Assembly: GCF_002850745.1 (NCBI RefSeq) | Contig: NZ_KZ559467.1 | Coordinates: forward strand, 62,001-126,000 | Length of the DNA stretch: 64,000 nt | Direction of reading: 5' to 3' | Source of the DNA: Nonomuraea indica | GTDB lineage: Bacteria; Actinomycetota; Actinomycetes; Streptosporangiales; Streptosporangiaceae | Part shown: piece by piece, positions 43,667 through 53,257 of the stretch | Layout: every line of letters starts with the position of its first letter | How positions within the stretch are numbered: position 1 is the first letter of the stretch | Notes under the pieces: generated by a model | Database searches by the model: none | What the model was told of the DNA's origin: nothing | Seen by the model: only the letters and a program-made list of their open reading frames with translations | Translations under genes and position numbers: made by a program

Positions 43667-44485
43667 GTGCGAGAACTCTCCGGCAAGGTCGCGGTGGTCA
43701 CGGGCGCGGCGAGCGGCATCGGCAGGGCACTGGCCGTCCGCTTCGCGGCGGAGGGCATGTCACTGATGCTGGCCGACGTCGATCCCGGCGGCCTCGCGGA
43801 GACGGCGCGGCTGGCGGGCGACACCAAGGTGCTCACCCAGATCGCCGACGTGTCCGACGAGGAGTCGGTGCGCCATCTCGCCGACCGCGCGTTCGGCGAG
43901 CTGGGAGCCGTCCACCTGCTGTGCAACAACGCCGGCGTCTACCAGGGCGGCCACCTGTGGACGCGCACCGCCGAAGACTTCACCTGGCTGCTCGGCGTCA
44001 ACCTGTGGGGCGTGCTGCACGGCGTCGCCGCGTTCGTCCCGCGCATGATCGAGCAGGACACCGAGGGCCACATCGTCAACACCGTGTCGGTGGCCGGCCT
44101 GCTGGCCGGGCCGAGGGCCGGCGGTTACGCCGTCAGCAAGTACGCCGCGCTCGCCGCCTCGCAGGCGCTCGCCCACGACCTGATCGCCACCGGCTCCAAG
44201 CTGCGCGTCACCGCTCTGTGCCCCGGCGCGGTCCGCACCCGGATCAACCGCTCCGCGCGGGTGCGCCCGTTCCACCTGGCCGTCGCGCCCACCCTCGACG
44301 ACCTCGACCAGCAGGGCCGCGTCGACGCCGCCGTGGACAAGGGAATCGAGCCGTCACGGGTGGCCGACATGGTCGTCGACGCCGTCCACGAGGAGCGCTT
44401 CCTGCTGCTCACCCACCCCGAGCACGAGACCGACCTGCGCAGGCAGACCGAGATCCTGCTCGCGGGCGGGCTGCCCGCGCTCTAG
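43667..44485 (+). CDS. SDR oxidoreductase, unknown substrate
   Basis: A 272-residue classical short-chain dehydrogenase. NAD(P) motif TGAASGIG at about 13-20, ADV(D) after strand beta2, NNAGVYQGG in the middle, and catalytic YAVSKYAAL (Tyr and Lys). The C terminus is longer than FabG and resembles enzymes annotated as SDRs of steroid or lipid metabolism; the substrate cannot be told. The start is a GTG at 43667 with GGGAGG six bases before. The gene stands alone and is closed by a terminator before guaA. Confidence 0.88.
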   Translation: MRELSGKVAVVTGAASGIGRALAVRFAAEGMSLMLADVDPGGLAETARLAGDTKVLTQIADVSDEESVRHLADRAFGELGAVHLLCNNAGVYQGGHLWTRTAEDFTWLLGVNLWGVLHGVAAFVPRMIEQDTEGHIVNTVSVAGLLAGPRAGGYAVSKYAALAASQALAHDLIATGSKLRVTALCPGAVRTRINRSARVRPFHLAVAPTLDDLDQQGRVDAAVDKGIEPSRVADMVVDAVHEERFLLLTHPEHETDLRRQTEILLAGGLPAL

Positions 44486-44486
44486 C

Positions 44487-44519
44487 CGGGGCCGGGTTAG
44501 GGGGCTTGCACCGGCCCCG
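44487..44519 (+). terminator. Terminator between the SDR gene and guaA
   Basis: CGGGGCCGG (44487-44495) pairs with CCGGCCCCG (44511-44519), 15-nt loop, just after the SDR stop. A -10-like TACACT follows near 44543-44548 and could start the guaA transcript. Confidence 0.65.
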
Positions 44520-44585
44520 TCCAGGTCGAATGCGCACTGCCGATACACTGAGAGGCACCGCATTCGCCTTTGGGGGGTTGTCTCG

Positions 44586-46133
44586 GTGTCTGAGTTCGAC
44601 ACAGTGCTGGTGGTCGACTTCGGCGCGCAGTACGCGCAGCTGATCGCCAGGCGTGTGCGCGAGTGCCACGTCTACTCCGAGATCGTCCCCTCGACGATGC
44701 CGGTCGAGGAGATGCTGGCCAAGAATCCCAAGGCGATCATCCTGTCCGGCGGGCCCTCTTCCGTCTACGCCGACAACGCCCCCGCCGTGCCGCACGGGCT
44801 GTTCGAGACGGGGGTGCCGACGTTCGGCATCTGCTACGGCTTCCAGGCGATGGCGCAGGCGCTGGGCGGCGAGGTGGCACGCACCGGTGTCGCCGAGTAC
44901 GGCGGCACCCAGCTCGACGTGCACCGCGAGGGCGTGATCTTCGCCGGGCTGCCCGCCGTTCAGAAGGTGTGGATGTCCCACGGCGACAGCGTCGCCGCCG
45001 CGCCCGACGGCTTCACGGTGACCGCCTCGACGCGCGAGACGCCGGTCGCCGCCTTCGAGCACCCCGGGCGCGGCCTGTACGGCGTGCAGTTCCACCCCGA
45101 GGTGCTGCACAGCGAGCACGGCCAGGCCGTGCTCAGACACTTCCTCGACGCGGCCGGCTGCCGCCCGACGTGGACCATGCTCAACATCGTGGAGGAGTCC
45201 GTCGAGGCGGTCCGCCGGCAGGTGGGCGACGGTCGGGCCATCTGCGCGCTGTCCGGCGGCGTCGACTCCGCGGTGGCCGCCGCGATCGTCCAGCGGGCCA
45301 TCGGAGACCGGCTCACCTGCGTGTTCGTCGACCACGGGTTGCTGCGCAAGGGCGAGGCCGAGCAGGTCGAGCGCGACTTCGTGGCCGCCACGGGCGTCAA
45401 GCTGCGCGTCGTCGACGCCGCCGACCGCTTCCTCAAGGCGCTGGAGGGCGTCAGCGATCCGGAGGAGAAGCGCAAGATCATCGGGCGTGAGTTCATCCGC
45501 GTCTTCGAGGACGAGCAGCGTGCGATCATGGCCGACGGCCCGGTCGACTTCCTCGTGCAGGGCACCCTCTATCCCGACGTGGTCGAGTCGGGCGGCGGCA
45601 CCGGCACCGCCAACATCAAGTCCCACCACAATGTCGGCGGCCTGCCCGAGGACCTCCAGTTCGAGCTGGTCGAGCCGCTGCGCGCGCTGTTCAAGGACGA
45701 GGTGCGCCGGGCCGGCGAGGAGCTGGGCCTGCCGGCCGCCATGGTGTGGCGGCAGCCGTTCCCCGGCCCCGGCCTCGGCATCCGCATCGTCGGCGAGGTC
45801 ACCCGCGAGCGGCTCGACCTGCTGCGCGAGGCAGACGCGATCGCCCGCGAGGAGCTGTCCCGCGCCGGTCTCGACCGGGACATCTGGCAGTGCCCGGTGG
45901 TGCTGCTCGCCGACGTGCGCTCGGTGGGCGTCCAGGGCGACGGCCGCACCTACGGCCACCCGGTGGTGCTGCGCCCGGTGACCTCCGAGGACGCGATGAC
46001 GGCCGACTGGGCGCGGGTGCCGTACGACGTGCTGGCGCGCATCTCCACCCGCATCACCAACGAGGTGCGCGAGGTCAACCGGGTGGTGCTCGACGTGACG
46101 AGCAAGCCGCCGGGCACCATCGAGTGGGAGTGA
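44586..46133 (+). CDS. guaA: GMP synthase (glutamine-hydrolysing)
   Basis: A 515-residue cytoplasmic enzyme that aminates XMP to GMP with ATP and glutamine. The N-terminal class I glutaminase has Cys83 in GICYGFQ, His170 and Glu172 in VQFHPEV. The ATP pyrophosphatase domain carries the PP-loop SGGVDS (223-228), and the C-terminal dimerisation domain ends PPGTIEWE. Length and motifs are typical. The start is a GTG at 44586. It works downstream of GuaB (2218-3699), although the two are 41 kb apart, as in many actinobacteria. A tandem repeat follows the stop. Confidence 0.98.
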   Translation: MSEFDTVLVVDFGAQYAQLIARRVRECHVYSEIVPSTMPVEEMLAKNPKAIILSGGPSSVYADNAPAVPHGLFETGVPTFGICYGFQAMAQALGGEVARTGVAEYGGTQLDVHREGVIFAGLPAVQKVWMSHGDSVAAAPDGFTVTASTRETPVAAFEHPGRGLYGVQFHPEVLHSEHGQAVLRHFLDAAGCRPTWTMLNIVEESVEAVRRQVGDGRAICALSGGVDSAVAAAIVQRAIGDRLTCVFVDHGLLRKGEAEQVERDFVAATGVKLRVVDAADRFLKALEGVSDPEEKRKIIGREFIRVFEDEQRAIMADGPVDFLVQGTLYPDVVESGGGTGTANIKSHHNVGGLPEDLQFELVEPLRALFKDEVRRAGEELGLPAAMVWRQPFPGPGLGIRIVGEVTRERLDLLREADAIAREELSRAGLDRDIWQCPVVLLADVRSVGVQGDGRTYGHPVVLRPVTSEDAMTADWARVPYDVLARISTRITNEVREVNRVVLDVTSKPPGTIEWE

Positions 46134-46144
46134 CCGCCGGCGAC

Positions 46145-46200
46145 GGGCACGCCTGACGGGCCACGCCTGACGGGCACGTCTGACGGGCACGCCTGACGGG
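46145..46200. repeat. 13-14-bp tandem repeat after guaA
   Basis: Four copies of GGGCACGCCTGAC or close variants, between the ends of two convergent genes. Not coding. A small CCGCC/GGCGG stem follows (46202-46213). Confidence 0.65.
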
Positions 46201-46222
46201 CGCCGCCCCGGCGGGAGCGCGA

Positions 46223-47683
46223 TCACGAAAGGCGCGTGACCGGCGACTCCCGCTCGGCGTCCGTCTCGCGGCGTCCGCGCGGCAGGCGCGCCATCCTCGC
46301 CACGCTCGCCACCAGCAGCGGGAGGAGCAGCATCCCGATGTGGACGGGGGCGGCCATGTAGCGGAAGTCCTGGGCCGAGATGTTGGCCAGGATGACGAGC
46401 TGCTGTCCCGCGACCACCGCCGCCACGGCTGGCACGTACCTGTTGCGCAGCGCCCACGCGGCCAGCCCCACCGCCAGGTACGACACGTACGACCACAGCG
46501 CCCCCCGCCACAGGAGCCAGTCGTAGCGCGGAGCCGCCGTGCTCACCAGCCACGCGTCGGCGGCCTGGTGGAGGGGCTCCGAGATCGGCCGCAACGAGAA
46601 CAGGTGCCGCTCGGGGAAGTCCGGCACCTTGTCCGGGCCTACGTAGCTCTCGGCGGTCGGCCTGCGGGAGAAGTGGTAGGTCTCGCCGCCGACGGCCCAC
46701 TCGTCCTGAGTGATCTTCCAGGCGATGGCGCCGCGGCACAGCCGGGCGTCCACGACGAGTCCGGGCCGCTCCAGCAGCAGGCGCTTCCAGAGATCCAGCA
46801 GCTCGCCCGCCCGCGCGTCGGCCTGCTGCCAGCTGAAGTCGTCGCGCCAGATCAACGGGTTGATCGTGTGGCAGGTGCCGCCGGACGTCCACCGCGACAG
46901 CGGCGCCACGGCCGCCATGACGGCCCTGTCCCGGTGGTCGAACAGCTCCGGATGGCCGCGGTACAGCACCGCGATGTCGCCGAAGGCCGTGTGGTACACG
47001 TACGTCTTCGACGGGGCGGCGATGCCGGCCAGCGGGAACACCAGGTTGGTGAGCAGGACCGGGAGGGCCGCCGCGGCCGTGCCGACGAGCGCCAGCCGTA
47101 CCTTCATGACGCGGACCACGAGCACCAGCACCACGACGGTGACCGCCACGATCAGGAAGCCGTTCGCCCTGAACAGGCCCAGCGCCGTCATGAGCGCGCC
47201 GAGACCGGCCAGCCGCCCGGGGGTGACAATCCGCGCCGCCGCCATGCCCGCGCACGACGCCGCGATGGCCACCACGCACAGGGTGAACGGCACGTCCTTC
47301 CACAGGGTGACCGCGAACGCGCCGACCGGCGGCAGGAACGGCATCAGCACGGCGACCGCCGTCGTGGAGCGTGGCGGCGCGCCGAGCGCGCGCAGGGCGG
47401 TCGCCAGGTAGGTGAGCGTGGCCGCCATGGCCGTCGTCTGCAGCAGTGTGACCAGGCCGAGGTCACCGCTCACCCGCACGCTCAGCCACAGCAGAGCGTC
47501 GTAGACGACGGAATGGTCGCTCACCCAGGGGCCGGCCATGGTGTGACTCAGGTAGAGCACCGAGTCCCGGCTGAACAGGCCGGGATGGTAGGCAAGCCAC
47601 CAGCACACGAGCACGGCCTGAATGGCGAGGAAAGTCGCGAACGTCCCCCGTCGCGATGCCTTCGCGTTGTGCATGACTCCCAT
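46223..47683 (-). CDS. Multi-pass membrane protein, possible GT-C-type glycosyltransferase
   Basis: A 486-residue protein with about ten hydrophobic segments (the first, FATFLAIQAVLVCWWLAYHP, near 14-33; the last near 440-460). After helix 1 comes a loop with FSRDSVLYLSHTMAG, where the acidic residue is typical of GT-C transferases such as mannosyltransferases; a large loop between about 255 and 390 is outside the membrane. The overall pattern matches unnamed actinobacterial DUF6020-like or GT-C proteins, so lipid-linked sugar transfer is an inference. It lies next to a polysaccharide deacetylase gene and the glycan cluster. The start may be ATG 47683 or 47674. Confidence 0.6.
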   Translation of the reverse strand: MGVMHNAKASRRGTFATFLAIQAVLVCWWLAYHPGLFSRDSVLYLSHTMAGPWVSDHSVVYDALLWLSVRVSGDLGLVTLLQTTAMAATLTYLATALRALGAPPRSTTAVAVLMPFLPPVGAFAVTLWKDVPFTLCVVAIAASCAGMAAARIVTPGRLAGLGALMTALGLFRANGFLIVAVTVVVLVLVVRVMKVRLALVGTAAAALPVLLTNLVFPLAGIAAPSKTYVYHTAFGDIAVLYRGHPELFDHRDRAVMAAVAPLSRWTSGGTCHTINPLIWRDDFSWQQADARAGELLDLWKRLLLERPGLVVDARLCRGAIAWKITQDEWAVGGETYHFSRRPTAESYVGPDKVPDFPERHLFSLRPISEPLHQAADAWLVSTAAPRYDWLLWRGALWSYVSYLAVGLAAWALRNRYVPAVAAVVAGQQLVILANISAQDFRYMAAPVHIGMLLLPLLVASVARMARLPRGRRETDAERESPVTRLS

Positions 47684-47710
47684 CCCGGCCGGCGGGACTC
47701 CTCCCGCGGC

Positions 47711-48415
47711 CTAGGGGTAGCTGACTCCGGCTTCGAGCCGCTTGCCGCCGAGCAGCGTGGGCACGGTGACGAGGTGGTACCCGCGCTTCTTCAGCGCTCT
47801 GACGATCGCCGGCATGGCCTTGACGGTCTGCGGGACCACGTCGTGCATGAGGATCACCGCGTCACGCCTCGCCAGCCGGAGGACGGCCGCCCTGATCCGC
47901 TCGGCGTCCCGCACCTTCCAGTCGAGCGTCGTGCCCGTCCACATGACCTGCGCGAGCCCCTGCTCGCCGGCCAGGCGCAGCACCCGCTCGTCGGTGTGCC
48001 CGTAGGGCGGGCGGAACATCGTCACCCGCCGGCCCGTGGCGTCCTCGATGACCGTCTGGGCGAGCCGGAGCTCGTCGAGGATCTCGTGGTCGCTCGACGA
48101 CGTCAGGGACGGGTGACCGTAGGTGTGGTTGCCCACCGCGTGACCCTCGGCGGCGACCTTCCGCGCGATGTCCGGGAACTGCTCGACGTGCTTGCCCATG
48201 AGGAAGAAGGTGGCCTTGGCCTTCTCCTTCCGCAGCACGTCCAGCAGGGCAGGGGTCCGCTTGCCCGGCCCGTCGTCGAACGTCAGGGCGATGCACTTCA
48301 CCCGCGCGCAGTCGACCTTCGCCTGGGCCCCTGACGTCGGAGCGCCACCCAACACCAGCGAGACCGCAAGTAACCCCTGAATCACCACAGGTGCCACTTT
48401 ATGGTGAATGCGCAC
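47711..48415 (-). CDS. Exported polysaccharide deacetylase (NodB domain)
   Basis: A 234-residue exported enzyme. Residues 1-31 are a signal peptide. The NodB domain begins at about 41: TFDDGP (45-50, with catalytic Asp47 and zinc ligand Asp48), zinc ligands His97 and His101 in HTYGH, then FRPPYGHTD and ILMHDV. All catalytic residues are present. It should remove N-acetyl groups from peptidoglycan or an amino-sugar polymer outside the membrane. It lies at the left edge of the surface-glycan region, upstream of the GT-C-like gene, which suggests that its substrate may be the local glycan. Confidence 0.9.
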   Translation of the reverse strand: MRIHHKVAPVVIQGLLAVSLVLGGAPTSGAQAKVDCARVKCIALTFDDGPGKRTPALLDVLRKEKAKATFFLMGKHVEQFPDIARKVAAEGHAVGNHTYGHPSLTSSSDHEILDELRLAQTVIEDATGRRVTMFRPPYGHTDERVLRLAGEQGLAQVMWTGTTLDWKVRDAERIRAAVLRLARRDAVILMHDVVPQTVKAMPAIVRALKKRGYHLVTVPTLLGGKRLEAGVSYP

Positions 48416-48451
48416 CCTGTGCGTCCCGAGGACGCGGCCGCGCCCGCGACA

Positions 48452-49801
48452 TCAACGGATCGTGAGCAGGCGGGTGAACTCGGCCGGCAGGTCGACGCCG
48501 TCCCACACCCGGTGGAAGCTGAGCGCCTCCCCGATCGGCACCATCCGGTCGACGCCCCGCCCCGCCAGCGTCGCCGCCAGCTCGGCCAGCTCGGCGCGTG
48601 CGAAGCCGAAGTAGGTCATCGTCTGGTCCGCGCGCCGCACCAGGCCCGCGAGCTCGGCCGGCGAGGCGATCCGGGCGTGCGCGAACGTGCCCGTGCCCAG
48701 CCAGCGACGCGGCGCCAGCTCCGGCGCGGTCAGGACCACGTCGGCCACCGCGTTGCCGTGGAAGCCGATCGCCCGCGCCGCGCCGTCGGCGGCGAGGCCG
48801 TAGGTGGCGACCCGCTTCTCGACCGCCATCGCGGCGTCCACCGTCCAGCCCCGTCGCGCCACCGCCCGTGCCAGGCACGTGGTGAAGTCGTCACGGGCCG
48901 TGTCGCACTCGGCGGGCGCGCCGACCCAGAAGACGGTACGCGGCGACGAGCAGGCGGCCTGGTCGAACCAGTAGGCGTCGGCGGCGAACCCGTCGGCCAG
49001 CGCCTCCCGCGTGCCGGGCGACGCGGCCAGCCACGCCGAGGCCAGGACCAGCGCGAAGGACGACCGGTCGGGGAAGGCGAGATCGCGCGCGTGCGGTGCG
49101 AGCGGATGCCGCCGCACCTCGTCCACGGTGCGGTCGCCGCCCCACACCACCCGCAGGTCGCAGGCCGCGGACAGGGCGGCCGTGACGGCGTCGGAGCGGC
49201 CGTAGGAGACGATCCGCTGGGTCGCGGCCACGGCCTCGGCCACCTCCCGGTCGGCCTCGTCGAGCGTCTCCAGCAGGGTGTCCACGAGCAGCGCGGCCAC
49301 CGCGCCCGCCCGGGAGGAGAGCCGGACCACGTTGCGGTTGCCCATCAGGGCCGACAGGGCCCATGAGTAGACGAAGACGGTGTCGACGTTGGCGGGCGGG
49401 ATGTGGAACACCAGACCGCGCGGCACTCGTACGTGCTCGCCGCCGCGCGTCTCCTCGACGGTCCGCGCCAGCTCCCGCGGCCGCAGGAAGAAGCCGAGCG
49501 AGGCCAGCTCGGGATGGCGGCGGGCGAGCTCGGGACGCAGCAGCCGCCGCCCGAACGCGCCGAGGAAGTCGCGCACCCGCTCGTCGCCGACACCGAGACT
49601 CCCCGCTCCGGCCATCCCATCGAGCAGCCCTTCGACGTCCACCCGGGCGCCGGGGTCCAACGGACCGGCCGCATCCCGGGCGCCGGGGCGCAACGGGCCG
49701 GCCGCATCCAGGGCGCCGGAACGCGACGGACCGGCCGCATCCCGGGCGGTCGCCCTTCCGGGGAACCGCACCGCCAGCTCGTCGCTCGGGGGCGCGTCCA
49801 T
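48452..49801 (-). CDS. LuxC-like acyl-CoA/acyl-protein reductase
   Basis: A 449-residue aldehyde-dehydrogenase-fold reductase of the LuxC family. Cys284 in DQAACSSPRTVFWVG is the acylated cysteine (LuxC of Vibrio has its active-site Cys at nearly the same position). LVFHIPPANVDTVFVYSWALSAL (about 150) is the other hallmark. The N terminus carries three to four copies of an 11-residue DAAGP-PG repeat (about 18-55), unusual for the family. It reduces an activated acyl group to an aldehyde with NADPH. Its ATG shares one base with the luxE-like stop (TGATG). No luciferase genes are present. It is the last gene of the operon. Confidence 0.88.
   Translation of the reverse strand: MDAPPSDELAVRFPGRATARDAAGPSRSGALDAAGPLRPGARDAAGPLDPGARVDVEGLLDGMAGAGSLGVGDERVRDFLGAFGRRLLRPELARRHPELASLGFFLRPRELARTVEETRGGEHVRVPRGLVFHIPPANVDTVFVYSWALSALMGNRNVVRLSSRAGAVAALLVDTLLETLDEADREVAEAVAATQRIVSYGRSDAVTAALSAACDLRVVWGGDRTVDEVRRHPLAPHARDLAFPDRSSFALVLASAWLAASPGTREALADGFAADAYWFDQAACSSPRTVFWVGAPAECDTARDDFTTCLARAVARRGWTVDAAMAVEKRVATYGLAADGAARAIGFHGNAVADVVLTAPELAPRRWLGTGTFAHARIASPAELAGLVRRADQTMTYFGFARAELAELAATLAGRGVDRMVPIGEALSFHRVWDGVDLPAEFTRLLTIR
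49656..49757 (-). repeat. 33-nt repeats in the LuxC-like gene
   Basis: About three in-frame 33-nt units, each with GGACCGGCCGCATCC or a close variant on the + strand, encoding the DAAGP-PGAR repeats in the N-terminal extension of the LuxC-like protein. Confidence 0.6.
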
Positions 49802-50832
49802 CAGGCGGCCACCTCTCCGGCGGTGTCGCTGCACCCGCGGGTCTCCGCCCGCGGCAGCCGCCCCAGCACCGAGAACCGCTTGCCCGGCCACACCCCGTCG
49901 TCCACCCCGTGCACCACCCCGAGGTCCTCGGTGAGCAGCACGTGCCCCGGATAGGACGTCGGCAGCGTGCTCACCACCTCGATCACCCCAGGCACGCCCG
50001 GCGGCGCCTCCCGCCACGTCTCCGGGTCGCGGATCACCACGTCGGCGAAGTCGGGACAGTAGAGCCCGTCACCCTCCGGCCCTTCGAGGAACACCGTGCC
50101 GATCTGCTCCACCATGCCGTAGAAGTCATGGATCCGGCTCAGCCCGCACTCCGCGCCCAGCCGGCGGCGGAAGGCGGCGTTGTCCACGGCCTGGTCGGCC
50201 AGCTTCTTCCAGCCGCCCGAATGGATGAGCACGCCCTGGGAGAGGTCGGCCCGCAGCGCCGGCAGGTGCAGCCAGACCATGAAGGTGAAGCCGAACACCA
50301 GGAACGGCGCGTGGCCGTGCCGCGCCAGGAAGGCCTCGACCGCCCGCCGGTCGAGGCCGCCCCGCTCGTCGAGCACGAAGGTGTGGTCGCGGCCGAAGTT
50401 CATCATTCCCAGCACCCCGGCGCCACGGGCGCTCAGCGCCGTCGCGCGGGTCACCGCCCGGCTGTCCACGATGAGCATCGGCAGCCGCCGCTCGCCCAGC
50501 ACCGCCCGCAGCGTCGCCGCCAGCATGCGTGGCTGCGCCGCCGCCGCCTCGCGGTCGAGGTAGACGCGGCTGGGCGCCTGCCCGGTGGTGCCGCTGGACG
50601 TGAGCACCCTGAACACCTGCTCCTCGGGCACGCTGCGCAGCTCGTGCGTCTTGAACAGCCGCACCGGCAGCCACGGCAGGTCCGCCACCCGCTCGTACGG
50701 CCCCGCCGCGCCGATCGCCTCCAGAATCCTCTGGTACGGCGGGCAGGCGCGCCGGTGCCACTCGGTCAGCTCGGCCAGCCGGGGCAGCAGCGCCGCCTCC
50801 CGCTCGTCGGCCGTCAGCCGGAAGACGCTCAC
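49801..50832 (-). CDS. LuxE-like acyl-protein synthetase
   Basis: A 343-residue member of the LuxE/PaaK adenylating group. TSSGTTGQAPSRVYLD (about 78-93) is the nucleotide-binding motif, HDFYGMVEQIGTVFLE (about 236-251) the A5-like motif, and the C terminus has GRLPRAETRGCSD, where Cys334 matches the acyl-accepting cysteine of LuxE. It activates a carboxylic acid as acyl-AMP, loads it on its own cysteine and hands it to LuxC. The start is GTG at 50832 after GGGAGG. It overlaps luxC-like by one base, showing a paired function. The acyl chain is unknown. Confidence 0.88.
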   Translation of the reverse strand: MSVFRLTADEREAALLPRLAELTEWHRRACPPYQRILEAIGAAGPYERVADLPWLPVRLFKTHELRSVPEEQVFRVLTSSGTTGQAPSRVYLDREAAAAQPRMLAATLRAVLGERRLPMLIVDSRAVTRATALSARGAGVLGMMNFGRDHTFVLDERGGLDRRAVEAFLARHGHAPFLVFGFTFMVWLHLPALRADLSQGVLIHSGGWKKLADQAVDNAAFRRRLGAECGLSRIHDFYGMVEQIGTVFLEGPEGDGLYCPDFADVVIRDPETWREAPPGVPGVIEVVSTLPTSYPGHVLLTEDLGVVHGVDDGVWPGKRFSVLGRLPRAETRGCSDTAGEVAA

Positions 50833-50878
50833 CCCGCGCCTCCCCTCGCCCGCGGGGCTCCTGGGCGGTCCGGCGGGC

Positions 50879-52222
50879 TCATGCGCGGGACTCCAGCGCG
50901 CGGTAGTCGATCTTGCCCGTGGTGAGCAGCGGCAGCCGGTCCACCGCCCGCACGTCGAAGCCGCTCCAGTGCAGCCGCAGCTCGGTGCCCAGCCGCCGGG
51001 CCAGCCGGGCGCACCCGTCGCGGTCGAGGCCCTCGGCCCACACCGTGACGCGGTCGTCGCCGCTCGTCGCCGCCACCGGGCCGCAGTCGCGCAGCAGCCC
51101 CTCGACGTCGTCGAGGTTGACCCGCACCCCGAAGATCTTGGCGATGCGCTTGACCCGGCCCGTGAGATAGAGGAAGCCCTCGTCGTCGAGGCGGCCGAGG
51201 TCGCCGGTGCGCAGCACGCCGCCCAGGTCGTCGCCCCGGGCCAGGTCGGCTGCCGTCTCGGCGTAGCCCATCATGACGTTGGGGCCGTGGTAGACGACCT
51301 CGCCGTCGTCGACGGTCAGGCGGCCGCCGGGGACGGCCTGCCCGCACGATCCCGGCTTGCCGGCCAGGTGGCGCGGGGCCAGGACGGAGATGCGGGCGGT
51401 CGCCTCGGTCTGGCCGTACATGACGAAGAACCGCTCCGCCTTGGCGGCGAACTCGCCGAGCAGCTCGGCCCGCAACCGCCCGCCCGCCTGGGTCATCGTG
51501 GTGAGCGTGGGGTGCTCGGCCGGGTCGAAGCGGAGCCTGCGCAGCATCTCGTACTGGTAGGGGACGGCGGCGAGCGAGGTGCAGCCGTGGCCGTCGAGGT
51601 GGGTCCAGAAGGACCGCTCCAGCAGCCCCGCGTCGGTCAGCACCACGGCGGCGCCCGCGGCGAGGTGGCTGTTGAGCACCGACAGGCCGTAGCTGTAGTG
51701 CAGCGGGAGGCTGGTCGGGGCGATGTCGCCGGGGCCGATGGCCAGGGTGGTGGCGATGGCCCGGGCGTTGGCCAGCACGGCCCGCCGGGACAGGCGGACG
51801 AGCTTGGGGTTGCCGGTCGAGCCCGAGGTGGCCAGCAGCAGGGCCAGGTCGGGATGGGGGTCGGGGGCCTCGCGGCGGCCACGCGGCGAGCCCTCGACGG
51901 CGTGCGCGAATCCGAACACCGCTGTCGGCCGGAACCTCCTGATCAGCATGGTCAGCGCGCCGGGGGAGAGGTCGGCGTCGAGCAGCGCCACCGGCGTGCC
52001 GGCCCGCAGGGCGGCGAGGTAGCGCACCACCGAGCTCAGGTCGTTGCGCATGCCGCAGAACACCGGGCCGGGCGGCACGCGGGTCAGGACCCGCGCCGCC
52101 CGTTCGATCCGCGCGGCCAGCTCGGCGCCCGCGAGCGCGCCCGGCTCGCCCGCGACGACGAGCCGCGCGTCCGGGTGCGGGAATGCGTCCATGGCAGGTC
52201 CATCCGTCGTGTCGGCTCTCAC
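50879..52222 (-). CDS. AMP-dependent acyl ligase
   Basis: A 447-residue adenylate-forming enzyme, slightly shorter than usual. Core motifs: ATSGSTGNPKLVRLS (A3), YGQTEATARIS (A5), TGDLGRLDDEGFLYLTGR (A7), RIAKIFGVRVNLDDVE (A8) and a C-terminal GKIDYRAL with the catalytic Lys. It activates a carboxylic acid, probably for loading on the ACP of the same operon. I chose ATG 52222 because it overlaps the stop of the SDR gene by 4 bp (ATGA). It differs from LuxE-like, so the operon has two acid-activating enzymes, perhaps for successive steps. Confidence 0.87.
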   Translation of the reverse strand: MRADTTDGPAMDAFPHPDARLVVAGEPGALAGAELAARIERAARVLTRVPPGPVFCGMRNDLSSVVRYLAALRAGTPVALLDADLSPGALTMLIRRFRPTAVFGFAHAVEGSPRGRREAPDPHPDLALLLATSGSTGNPKLVRLSRRAVLANARAIATTLAIGPGDIAPTSLPLHYSYGLSVLNSHLAAGAAVVLTDAGLLERSFWTHLDGHGCTSLAAVPYQYEMLRRLRFDPAEHPTLTTMTQAGGRLRAELLGEFAAKAERFFVMYGQTEATARISVLAPRHLAGKPGSCGQAVPGGRLTVDDGEVVYHGPNVMMGYAETAADLARGDDLGGVLRTGDLGRLDDEGFLYLTGRVKRIAKIFGVRVNLDDVEGLLRDCGPVAATSGDDRVTVWAEGLDRDGCARLARRLGTELRLHWSGFDVRAVDRLPLLTTGKIDYRALESRA

Positions 52223-52998
52223 AGCACCAGCCCGCCGTCGACGCCGATGACCTGGCCGGTGATGAAGGAGGCGGGCTCGGACAGCAGGAACGCCACGGCG
52301 GCGGCCACGTCGGCGGGCCTGCCGAGACGGCCGAGCGGTGTCGCGGCGACCGTCGCCGCCCGCGCGTCGTCGCCGAGCGTGGCGAGCATGCCGGTGTCGA
52401 TGTAGCCGGGCGCCACGGCGTTGACCCGGACACCGGCCGGGCCCAGCTCCTTCGCGGCGGCCACGGTCAGCCCGAGCAGCGCGGCCTTGGTGGCGGCGTA
52501 GACGGCCTGACCCGGGGCGCCGCGCACCCCCATGATCGACGAGACGAGCACCACGGCCGGGCGGGTGCCCCGCCGCAGCAGTCGGACCGCCGACTGCAGC
52601 GTGTGGACCGCACCCGTCGCGTTGGCCGCGAAGAGCCGGGACACCGTGGCGGTCGGCGTCATGCCGAGCAGGCCCGCCTCGTGCACGCCCGCGTTGACCA
52701 CCAGGGCGTCGAGCCGGCCGTGACCGCGGTGGATCCCGCGCATCACGGCGGCCACGGCCTCGGCGTCGGCCACGTCGCCGTGCGCGGGGAAGGCGCGGCC
52801 ACCGGTCTCGGCGGCCACCTCGGCGGCGGCCTTCGCCGCCCGCTCCCGGTCGCGGCCGTGCACGACCACGTCGTGCCCGGCGGCGGCCAGCGCGACGGCG
52901 ACGGCCCGCCCGATGCCCGCGGTCGAGCCCGTGACCAGGGCCACGCGCGGACCTGCGGCGGCCGGATCGGGACGCGGCTCAGGACGAAGCGCCGGCAC
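52219..52998 (-). CDS. FabG-like 3-oxoacyl reductase (SDR)
   Basis: A 259-residue short-chain dehydrogenase. TGSTAGIG at about 23-30 (NADP motif), NAGVHEAGLL, catalytic Ser in VVLVSSIMG, and YAATKAALLG with Tyr and Lys. PGYIDTGML and a final GVDGG are typical of FabG. Together with an ACP gene directly upstream this suggests reduction of an ACP-bound 3-oxoacyl group. The GTG start at 52998 has GGAG eight bases before, and lies inside the last 20 bases of the ACP gene. The substrate is inferred only from the neighbours. Confidence 0.87.
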   Translation of the reverse strand: MPALRPEPRPDPAAAGPRVALVTGSTAGIGRAVAVALAAAGHDVVVHGRDRERAAKAAAEVAAETGGRAFPAHGDVADAEAVAAVMRGIHRGHGRLDALVVNAGVHEAGLLGMTPTATVSRLFAANATGAVHTLQSAVRLLRRGTRPAVVLVSSIMGVRGAPGQAVYAATKAALLGLTVAAAKELGPAGVRVNAVAPGYIDTGMLATLGDDARAATVAATPLGRLGRPADVAAAVAFLLSEPASFITGQVIGVDGGLVL

Positions 52999-53224
52999 CG
53001 TGCTTCTCCAGCAGCCGGACCGCGTGGGTGAACGAGCTCATGTCGATCATCTCGTCGGTGTCGATCATGATGTCGAACTCGTCCTCGATCGCGGCGACCA
53101 GTGCCATGTGGGCCAGCGAGTCCCACTGCGGGATCGCCCGGTATCGGAGGTCGTCGACGTCGGCTCCGGCCGGGAGGCCCAGGGAGACGCGGAAGACGTC
53201 GCGCAGCCGGTCGAGGTGGATCAT
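52979..53224 (-). CDS. Acyl carrier protein
   Basis: An 81-residue acyl carrier protein. The phosphopantetheine site is WDSLAHMALVAAIEDEF with Ser36; the helix following it is acidic as in ACPs, and DTDEMIDMSSF resembles the loop before helix IV. It would carry the acyl group handled by the ligase, reductase and LuxC/E-like enzymes encoded next. The start is ATG 53224 or GTG 53230. It is the first gene of the operon. A promoter with TTGAGC and TACACT lies 34-61 bp upstream. Confidence 0.9.
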   Translation of the reverse strand: MIHLDRLRDVFRVSLGLPAGADVDDLRYRAIPQWDSLAHMALVAAIEDEFDIMIDTDEMIDMSSFTHAVRLLEKHGAGASS

Positions 53225-53257
53225 GATCACTCACTCTCTGTGGTCGAACCGAGACGT

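Noticed and set aside
48452..50832. Bioluminescence operon suggested by luxC/luxE-like genes
   Set aside because: No luxA, luxB or luxD-like gene is in the window, and the neighbours are ACP, ligase and glycan genes.
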